In this document: one piece after another, positions 1 through 6,300 of the stretch | How the letters are laid out: every line of letters begins with the position of its first letter | How positions within the stretch are numbered: position 1 is the stretch's first letter | Origin: Thermoplasmata archaeon | Lineage (GTDB): Archaea; Thermoplasmatota; Thermoplasmata; Lutacidiplasmatales; UBA184 | Direction of reading: 5' to 3' | Length of the DNA: 6,687 bases | NCBI GenBank assembly: GCA_030043405.1 | Contig: JASHXS010000139.1 | Span: 1-6,687 of the forward strand | Position numbers and translations under genes: made by a program | The notes under the pieces: model-generated | The model's input: the letters and a program-made list of their open reading frames with translations, nothing else | Told to the model about the DNA's origin: nothing | The model's database searches: none

Positions 1-870
1 AGCCAGATGGCGAGCGGGGGCTGGGAACAGGTCCTCTTGCGTCAGCCGAATCCGATCATCGCCCTGGTCGGCACCGCCGCGATCTTCTTCCTCGTCGCCT
101 GGACGGAGTCGACCCGCATCGAGCTGCCGCTCTCCCACGCGGAGGCCCGAGGGGCGCGCGGCCGGTACCCGTTGCGCCTGATCTACGCCTCGAACATCCC
201 GGTCATCCTGATGAGTGCCCTGCTCGCGAACGTCTCTCTGTTCACCATCCTCCTCTGGTCGAACAGCACCCTCTCCCGCTTCCCCCTCCTCGGCCACCAG
301 TGGTGGGTCGGGTCGTACCCGACGGCGGCCCAGGCCACGTTAAACAACATCAGTCAGACCCAACCGCTCACCGGCGGGGCGTACTACCTGTCGACGGTCA
401 ACGGCCTCGAGTCCTGGTTACTTCCGATCCTGAACTACCAGACGTACGGCGGCTTCCTCTACGGGCACACGTGGTGGGAAGGGCTCGTCCACGTGCTCGT
501 CTACTTCTGCGCCATGGTCGGCGGGTCGATCCTCTTCGCGAAGTTCTGGATCCAGACCACGAACATGGGGCCGGAAGCCGTCGCCCGGCAGATCGAAGCC
601 TCGGGCATGCAGATCCCCGGTTTCCGACGCGAACCCCGGGTGCTGCGCCGGGTCCTGGAGCGATACATCCCCGTCATCACGGTCATCAGTGGCGCCGCGG
701 TGGGCGCCCTGGCCGCCGGCGCCGACCTGATCGGTACGTTAGGGAACGCCAGTGGTACTGGCGTCTTGCTCATGGTGGGGATCATCATCAACCTGTACGA
801 GGCCATGGGCCGCGAACAGCTGATGGAGATGAACCCGCTCCTGCGCCGCTTCCTCGGAGGCGAGTCGTAG
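1..870 (+). CDS. secY: Protein translocase subunit SecY, C-terminal part (5' end outside window)
   Basis: SecY is the central channel subunit of the Sec61/SecYEG translocon, which moves proteins across or into the cytoplasmic membrane. The frame is open from base 1, so the gene starts upstream; 289 residues are visible, about the last half to 60 percent of an archaeal SecY. Numbering from the first visible residue, 13-34 is a membrane helix. Then comes the cytoplasmic loop with ESTRIELPLSHAEARG (36-51) and RYPLRLIYASNIPVIL (55-70), the ribosome-contacting C4 loop and start of TM7 in this family. A long external loop (about 87-159) contains the family signature AYYLST (127-132). TM8 is about 160-184, the C5 cytoplasmic loop about 185-222, and TM9 and TM10 span 222-270. 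External loops carry sequons at N88, N116 and N249. It ends with TAG one base before the next gene. Family assignment is secure; the ATG at base 7 is internal. Confidence 0.96.
   Translation, partial: SQMASGGWEQVLLRQPNPIIALVGTAAIFFLVAWTESTRIELPLSHAEARGARGRYPLRLIYASNIPVILMSALLANVSLFTILLWSNSTLSRFPLLGHQWWVGSYPTAAQATLNNISQTQPLTGGAYYLSTVNGLESWLLPILNYQTYGGFLYGHTWWEGLVHVLVYFCAMVGGSILFAKFWIQTTNMGPEAVARQIEASGMQIPGFRREPRVLRRVLERYIPVITVISGAAVGALAAGADLIGTLGNASGTGVLLMVGIIINLYEAMGREQLMEMNPLLRRFLGGES
746..764. repeat. Perfect 8-bp inverted repeat with 3-base loop inside secY
   Basis: ACGCCAGT (746-753) is followed by GGT and then its exact reverse complement ACTGGCGT (757-764). The hairpin lies in frame over secY codons 249-255 (N-A-S-G-T-G-V), in the external loop before TM10. 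The codons AGT, GGT and ACT end in T, and a TTA codon lies just upstream at 739-741, in a gene that mostly uses C- or G-ending codons. No function is known to me. It may be a chance structure, an mRNA hairpin or the trace of a small templated insertion. Confidence 0.6.
856..860 (+). promoter_or_regulatory. Shine-Dalgarno GGAGG for the DUF106 gene
   Basis: GGAGG lies inside the last codons of secY, 11 bases before the ATG at 872. It supports that ATG, and therefore the long proline-rich N-terminus, over the internal GTG at 980, which has no purine-rich motif upstream. Confidence 0.6.
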
Positions 871-871
871 G

Positions 872-1765
872 ATGCCCGACCCCGGCGCGCCGTTGCCGTC
901 GGGAGGACCGGCCGGGGCCGACCCGACACCGGAGAGTGAGTTCACCGAGGGCGCGGCGGAATCCTCCGCGCCCGGCCCGGTGCCGTCCGCGGCGCCCCTC
1001 CCGACGGGGGAGACCGACGAAGAGACCCCGGAGACTCCCGCGGCCGCCCCGAAGCCACCGGCGCCGCGACCGACCTTCAAGTTCTCCACGTTCATCATCG
1101 TCTTCCTGGGCCTCCTCGGGCTGCTGATGCTGATCGAGGCGAACACTCGCAACGCGATCGCGACCAGCCTGGGGATCAGTGCGGCGTCCGGCGGCCCCCT
1201 CTACTCCCTGATCGGGTTCAGTTCGACGCACCTGCTCGCGACGATGGCGGTCGCCGGCGCGATCGAGATGATCGTGACGGCCTTCGCGTACAACTACACG
1301 ACGGACTGGATCAAGGCCGCGAAGGTCCAGAAGTGGAGCGGCGCGTTCCGCAAGGTCCAGATGGAGGCCATCCGGTCGGGCAAGAAGGACCGGATCGCCG
1401 CGCTGCGCCCCCACCAGGACCGCATCACGCGACTGTCCAGCGAGGTGACGATCGCCCAGTTCAAGGGGATGGCGATCACGTACTTCATGCTCATCCTGAT
1501 GTACACCTGGATCGGCCTCGTCATCGAGAACGCCAGCGTCCAGGCGCAGACGATCTCCCTCGGAGGGGGGTCGCTCCACCTCCTGAACCCCGTCCTCTCC
1601 GGCCTGCCGATCCCCTGGTGGTTCCTGATCTTCTCGCTCTACACGGTCCCGTTCTCGCTGGTCTTCCGCCGGATCCTGAAGTACTACTGGGTCCGGCGCT
1701 ACGCCGCGGAACACCAGATCTCGCCGGTCGTCCCGCGCCCGCAGGCGACCGGGAGTGCGGCGTGA
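872..1765 (+). CDS. DUF106 / EMC3-TMCO1-like membrane insertase (archaeal YidC-like protein)
   Basis: This is a 297-residue DUF106-family protein, in the Oxa1/YidC/EMC3 superfamily that inserts proteins into the membrane beside Sec. Residues 1-67 form a low-complexity tail with 19 prolines, about 11 acidic residues and almost no basic ones. Hydrophobic segments follow at 71-89 and about 112-140. A charged, helical, probably cytoplasmic stretch (143-198, rich in K/R/E/Q) matches the coiled-coil hairpin of the family. Then come membrane segments 199-218 and 247-267 and a short basic end. Many archaeal DUF106 proteins have only the last three membrane segments and no long tail, so the segment at 71-89 and the tail are N-terminal additions. 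The ATG follows the secY stop by one base, indicating translational coupling, and the 3' end overlaps cmk. The neighbourhood with secY fits a joint role in membrane protein biogenesis. The family is confident; insertase activity is inferred from the superfamily. Confidence 0.9.
   Translation: MPDPGAPLPSGGPAGADPTPESEFTEGAAESSAPGPVPSAAPLPTGETDEETPETPAAAPKPPAPRPTFKFSTFIIVFLGLLGLLMLIEANTRNAIATSLGISAASGGPLYSLIGFSSTHLLATMAVAGAIEMIVTAFAYNYTTDWIKAAKVQKWSGAFRKVQMEAIRSGKKDRIAALRPHQDRITRLSSEVTIAQFKGMAITYFMLILMYTWIGLVIENASVQAQTISLGGGSLHLLNPVLSGLPIPWWFLIFSLYTVPFSLVFRRILKYYWVRRYAAEHQISPVVPRPQATGSAA
1751..1755 (+). promoter_or_regulatory. Shine-Dalgarno GGGAG for cmk
   Basis: GGGAG sits six bases before the GTG at 1762. 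It supports that start rather than the in-frame upstream ATG at 1333, which would run through the DUF106 gene in another frame. Confidence 0.55.
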
Positions 1766-2310
1766 TCGGGCGGGTCGTCGCGATCGGCGGGCCCCCGGGA
1801 AGCGGCAAGTCGACCGCGGGCCGCCGGGTAGCGGAGGGATTGGGCCTCCAGTACCACGCCGCGGGGGACGTCTTTCGGGCCGAAGCCCGGGCGCATGGGA
1901 TGGACCTGGAGGCGTTCGGGCACTTCGCCGAGACCCACCCCGAAGTGGACCGTCGTCTGGACGAAGCCATGCAGGCCTTGGCCCGCCCGGGCGTCCTGTT
2001 GGATGGTCGCGTGCAGGGCCAGCTCTGTCGGCGAAAGGGTACCCCGGTGTACGTAGTGGTGGTAACGGCCGAGGAAGCGGTCCGGGCGGAGCGGGTCGCC
2101 CGTCGAGATGGCCAGCCCCTCGAGGAGGCGCTGCGGCGCATCCGCGACCGGGCGGCGAGCGAGCGCGAGCGGTACCGCCGCCTGTATGACATCGACTCAG
2201 AGGCGGACGCTCCGGACCTTCTCGTGGACTCCACCCGGCTGTCCGCCGAGGACGTGGCCCGACGGATCTCGGAGTTCCTGCTCCGGCCAGCGGACGGGGG
2301 GCGATCGTGA
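1762..2310 (+). CDS. cmk: Cytidylate kinase, archaeal type
   Basis: The enzyme transfers phosphate from ATP to CMP (and dCMP), giving CDP in the pyrimidine salvage and nucleotide pathway in the cytoplasm. The protein is 182 residues, the usual size of the short archaeal CMP kinases. The Walker A P-loop GGPPGSGKST is at 9-18, with the nucleotide-monophosphate region AGDVFR at 34-39. The following HGMDLEAFGHFAETHPEVD (45-63) is typical of archaeal Cmk. DGR (81-83) stands where the family usually has an (E/D)GR motif. An arginine-rich lid, 127-140, precedes LYDID (141-145), and the protein ends in the DLLVDSTRLSAEDV block (152-165). The GTG start overlaps the DUF106 stop by four bases, and its own stop overlaps the next GTG the same way, so it is probably translationally coupled within the operon. 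Archaeal cmk beside cbf5/truB is a conserved pairing. Confidence 0.94.
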   Translation: MIGRVVAIGGPPGSGKSTAGRRVAEGLGLQYHAAGDVFRAEARAHGMDLEAFGHFAETHPEVDRRLDEAMQALARPGVLLDGRVQGQLCRRKGTPVYVVVVTAEEAVRAERVARRDGQPLEEALRRIRDRAASERERYRRLYDIDSEADAPDLLVDSTRLSAEDVARRISEFLLRPADGGRS

Positions 2311-3278
2311 ACGCGGAGGCGGGGGGCCTGCCGGCCTGGCCGGCCCCGATCGAGGAACGCCTCGCGGCGGGGACCTTCCTGCTGATCGACAAGCCCCGGG
2401 GGCCCTCCTCGCACCAGGTGACCGCTTGGGCCCGGGACCTGCTCGGTCTGCGGCTCGCGGGGCACGCCGGTACGCTCGACCCGAACGTCTCCGGCCTGCT
2501 CTGGGTCGGCGTCGGGCCGGCCCTCAAGCTGCTCCCCCTCGTGCTCGAGTTTCCCAAGCGGTATGTGGGGGCGGTCAACTTCCACGCCGCGGTCCCCCGC
2601 CGGGAGCTCGACCGGGTCGTCGCCGAGTTCACGGGGCCCATCTATCAGACTCCGCCGGTCCGGTCGGCCGTGAAGCGGGAGCGTCGGGTGCGCACGATCC
2701 ACCGCCTGAACGTGCTCGAGACCGAGGGCACGCGCGCCCTCCTCGACGTCGTCGCGGACTCGGGGACATACATCCGTACCCTCGCGGTCGACCTGGGGGA
2801 GGCGCTCGGCACCGGTGCCCTCCTGGAGGAGCTCCGACGGGTCTCCACGGGCCCGTTCGACGAAGCGCAGTCGGTCCCCCTGACTTCGCTGGCCGACGCG
2901 GTGGCCCAGGCCCGGGCCGGGGAAGCGGGACCCCTTCTCGCGCTCCTCCATCCCCTCGAGGAGGTCTGGCAGCAGTTCCCGTCGCTCGTGCTGAAGGACG
3001 GGGCGGCGAGCGCGGTGGCCCATGGGGCGGGTCTCGCCAAGGGCGGGATCCTGGCCGTACCGAAGCCGTTCAACCAGGGGGCGCGGGTCGTGCTCGTGAC
3101 CCGGTCCGGCACCCTCCTCGCGACGGGCGTGGCGCTCCACGGATCGACGGAGCTCGGCAACGTGCCGCACGGCTGGGTGGTCGGGGAGACCCGGGTTTTC
3201 GTGGACGCCGAGAAGTTCCCCACGCTCTGGCGGCGGTCGAGCGGGACGACCGGCGCGGTCGAACCCCATCAGGGCTAA
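2307..3278 (+). CDS. truB: tRNA/rRNA pseudouridine synthase, Cbf5/TruB family
   Basis: This is the catalytic subunit of archaeal H/ACA ribonucleoproteins (with Nop10, Gar1 and L7Ae), which isomerises uridine to pseudouridine in rRNA. The family can also make tRNA pseudouridine 55. The protein is 323 residues, normal for archaeal Cbf5. PIEERL (14-19) and LLIDKPRGPSSHQVTAW (25-41) open the TruB fold. The catalytic aspartate is D58 in GHAGTLDPNVSG (52-63). The KxY motif is K84/Y86. TPPVRSAVKR (115-124) and GTYIRTLAVDLG (153-164, with R157) complete the active-site region. A C-terminal PUA domain spans about 226-303, with the DGAASAVAHGAGLA block at 231-244. The start is GTG, overlapping the cmk stop (GTGA), with only a G-run at 2296-2301 as a weak ribosome-binding signal, so coupling to cmk translation is likely. 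The gene could equally be named cbf5. No key residue is missing. Confidence 0.95.
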   Translation: MNAEAGGLPAWPAPIEERLAAGTFLLIDKPRGPSSHQVTAWARDLLGLRLAGHAGTLDPNVSGLLWVGVGPALKLLPLVLEFPKRYVGAVNFHAAVPRRELDRVVAEFTGPIYQTPPVRSAVKRERRVRTIHRLNVLETEGTRALLDVVADSGTYIRTLAVDLGEALGTGALLEELRRVSTGPFDEAQSVPLTSLADAVAQARAGEAGPLLALLHPLEEVWQQFPSLVLKDGAASAVAHGAGLAKGGILAVPKPFNQGARVVLVTRSGTLLATGVALHGSTELGNVPHGWVVGETRVFVDAEKFPTLWRRSSGTTGAVEPHQG

Positions 3279-3293
3279 GTTCCGGTCCCGGTC

Positions 3294-3299
3294 GGGAGG
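3294..3299 (+). promoter_or_regulatory. Shine-Dalgarno GGGAGG before the MMPL gene
   Basis: GGGAGG lies in the 24-base gap after truB, only three bases before the GTG at 3303. That spacing is short. The next in-frame candidate, TTG at 3327, has no purine-rich motif upstream, so GTG 3303 remains the better start. No TATA-like promoter is visible in the gap, so the gene may be read through from truB. Confidence 0.5.
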
Positions 3300-3302
3300 C
3301 TC

Positions 3303-6300
3303 GTGAACGGGACGCCGGCCGCGCGTTTGACGGCGGGCGAGCGCCTCTTCGGCCGACTGGCGCGGGCGATCATCCGCCATCCGCGGTACACGATCCTGTT
3401 CTGGGTCGTCCTCCTGCTGGTGACGGTCCCGTTCCTGTCGCTGGTGGGCTCCGTCACGACGAACTCGACCGAGTCCGTGCCCGCCAATTCCTCGAGCGCG
3501 ATGGCGAGCGCGGAGCTGGCCCACCTCTTCCCGAACCAGACGGGGGGTTCCTCGAGCGTGCTGCTCTTCGTCGCCGAGAACATGACGAACGCCTCCGCCG
3601 GAGCGGTCGTCCAGGCGGTGACCGCGGTCCTCCTGACGGATCGCTCTCTCCAGGAGGTGTCGAGCGTCCAGAGCGTGTACACGGCCTACTCCGCCTATCT
3701 GGCTGGACAAACCCGCCTCGCGGGGGGTGCCCTGGAGAGCGCCCTCACCGGACCGGACCCGCTGCCGACGGAGGTGAACGGGTCCGCCGACCTGTTCTGG
3801 GGCCCGCCCGCGGCTTTCCTCGCCACGTGGGAAAACCTGTCCGCCGGCCACGGCGGCAACGCGTCCGTCTACAATTTTCCGGCGTATGAAGCGACGCGTT
3901 CCGCCCTGGGGAACGACACGGCCGGCCTGACCGTGCTGAACGCGTTCTACAACGGTTACGACGGTTCGCCTGCCGGTTTCAACGGCTCGGCCGCCTGCGC
4001 GGCGACTCCCACGAACGTCGCCTCGTGCGCGAACGACGTCGTCCGCGCCCAGGAGGGACCCCTGGTACCGGTCCTGGCGCCGTCCTCCTCGGGCCAGCTC
4101 GTCGCCCGTACGGTTCTCGGCTCGCTGAACACGTCGACGTACTCGACCTGGCCCGCGGTGCGGGGGACGGCGGCCGCGATCGTCGGTTCCGAGGTCGACT
4201 TCCCGACCTCCTGGGTGCTCGGGGTGTGGACGGCCTTCCCCACCGGTGTCGTCAACGCGACCGCCGCCGCTTCGTTCGCGAACGCCACCGTCGAGGAGGC
4301 GGGCGGACTCTCCGCCCAGCCCCTCCCCATCCCGCACGGGATCGAAGCCCAGTTCGTCGATCCGACCGGGACCGCTTCGATCATCTCGGTGGACTTCGCG
4401 GTCACGGACTCGTACACGAACGCGAGCGGCGGGACGCCCGTCTTCGCGGACCTTCCCCGCATCGACCAGGACGTCCAGGGAGTGCTGGCGGACCGCTCGG
4501 ACGCCTTTCCCATCACGTACTACCAGACCGGCGGGGCCCCGCTAGACCAGCTGACGAACTCGGTCGTGAATGCGTCCCTCGAGCTGGTACTCCCGCTGAC
4601 GGTCGGGCTGCTCCTCGTCATCGCGATGCTGTACTTCCGATCCCCGCTCACACCCAGCGTGACGTTCGCCGGCTTGGGCATCGCCCTCCTGCTGGCGATC
4701 GGAGGCACGGTGCTCCTCGGGAAACTGTTCGGGCCCGTCGACACGACCTCGCTGACGCTGGAGGAAGTGTTCGTCCTCGGAGTGGGCACGGACTATTCGA
4801 TCTTCCTGGTCGCCCGATATCGCGAGGAGTTGCGGCGCGGGCGGACGTCGGAGGAGGCGATCGAACAGTCGCTGACCTGGGCCGGGCAGTCGATCGCCAC
4901 CAGCGGGTCGACGGCGATCATCGCCACGCTCGCGCTGACCTTCAGCGGGGTGGCCCTGCTGTCCCAGTGGGGCCGGGTCCTCTCGCTCGCGATCCTGATC
5001 ACCATCCTGCTCTCCTTGACGTTCGTTCCCGCGGCTCTGCGCTTGCTGGGGCCCCGGATCTTCTGGCCCGACAGCGGGGCGCGGTTCCAGGCGGAGGCCG
5101 AACGTACGAATGCGCGCGTCCGTTCGGAGCGCACGTACTTCTATCGGGTGGGTCGGCTGACCCAGCGCCGGCCCCTGGCGGTGCTGGGCCTTCTCCTCCT
5201 GGTCAGCATCCCCCTCCTCTACGTCGCCTTCCAGGTCCCCCTGGCGTACGACTTCTACGGCCAGCTGCCGACCGGACACCCGGCCTCCGACGGGCTGAAC
5301 CTGCTCTACGCGCACTTCGGGAACGGGTCGGCCACTCCGTCCTTCGCCCTGGTCACCTTCGCGGCCCCCCTGGTCGTGGGGAACCAGAGCAACGCGAGCG
5401 AGTTTTCCGAGTTAGCGGCCCTCACGTCGATCGCGCAGAATACGAGCGGCATCGCCATCGTCGAGTCCCCCGTCGGCCCGTACGGGGCGCCGCTCGCGAC
5501 CTGGGAGAATCTCTCGTCGTTGCCCCTCGTGCCGCAGCACAACCTCCTGGGGACGTGGTCCGGCTTCGTCGGGTCGGACGGCCGGACCGTCCTCCTCTCC
5601 CTGCAACCGACCGCGACCGGGCTCTCGTCCGAGGCCGTCGCGGCGGTGCGGGCCGTCCAGTCCAATTTCCAAGCGTACCAGGCGACCCATCCCGAGGTCA
5701 CCGGCCTCGCGTTCGGTGGGGGAGCCCCGACCATCGGGGACCTGGCGGATGAAACCAACACGGCCACCCTGATCCTCATCGTGGCCGTGACGATCGGACT
5801 GCTCGTCGTGCTCCTCGGCGTGATCCGGTCGTGGATCATCGCGGTCATGGCGATCGCGACCATCGGGCTCTCCATCTCCTGGGCGTGGGCGCTCACGTAC
5901 CTCGTGTTCCAGGAGTTGCTCGGTTTCCCGCTCTTCTTCTATGTGCGGACGATCCTGTTCCTCCTGATTCTCGGGTTGGGGATCGACTACAACATCTTCC
6001 TGCTGACCCGCATGCGCGAGGAGCGGGTCAAGGGAGCGTCGTCCAGCGAAGCGATTGTCACCGCCGTGGGCCGGACCGGGGGGATCATCACGGCGGCCGC
6101 GATCATCCTGGCCAGCGCCTTCGGGGCGCTCGTCGTCGGCGAGTTTACCCTGATCCGGGCGATCGGTTTCTCCGTCGCGATCGCGGTGATCCTGGACGCG
6201 ATGATCGTCCGGACCTTCCTCGTTCCCTCGACCCTGCAGTTGCTCGGCGACCGAGCCTGGAGCATGCTGGGTCGGAAATCTCCCCCGACCCCGCCGGCAA

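Noticed and set aside
7..9. ATG at base 7 as the secY start
   Set aside because: The frame is open to base 1, and the protein begins in the middle of the SecY fold, lacking the first membrane helices and the plug region. It is a truncated gene, not a complete one.
1333..1761. Upstream in-frame extension of cytidylate kinase to the ATG at 1333
   Set aside because: It would overlap most of the DUF106 coding sequence, and its translation has no resemblance to a kinase N-terminus. The P-loop sits at residue 9 from the GTG at 1762, as expected.
2330..2344. Near-palindrome GCCGGCC-T-GGCCGGC early in truB
   Set aside because: It is built only of GGCC/CCGG steps that are abundant by chance in this composition, and it lies in ordinary coding sequence. 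I see no reason to call it a regulatory site.
3279..3302. Possible promoter or terminator between truB and the MMPL gene
   Set aside because: The 24 bases contain a Shine-Dalgarno sequence but no TATA-like element, T-tract or stable hairpin.
1521..4337. Very long minus-strand open frame (938 codons), and another at 788-2641
   Set aside because: They lie opposite four well-recognised genes, have arginine/glycine/proline-rich low-information translations and no family motif. Long antisense frames are expected in DNA this GC-rich.
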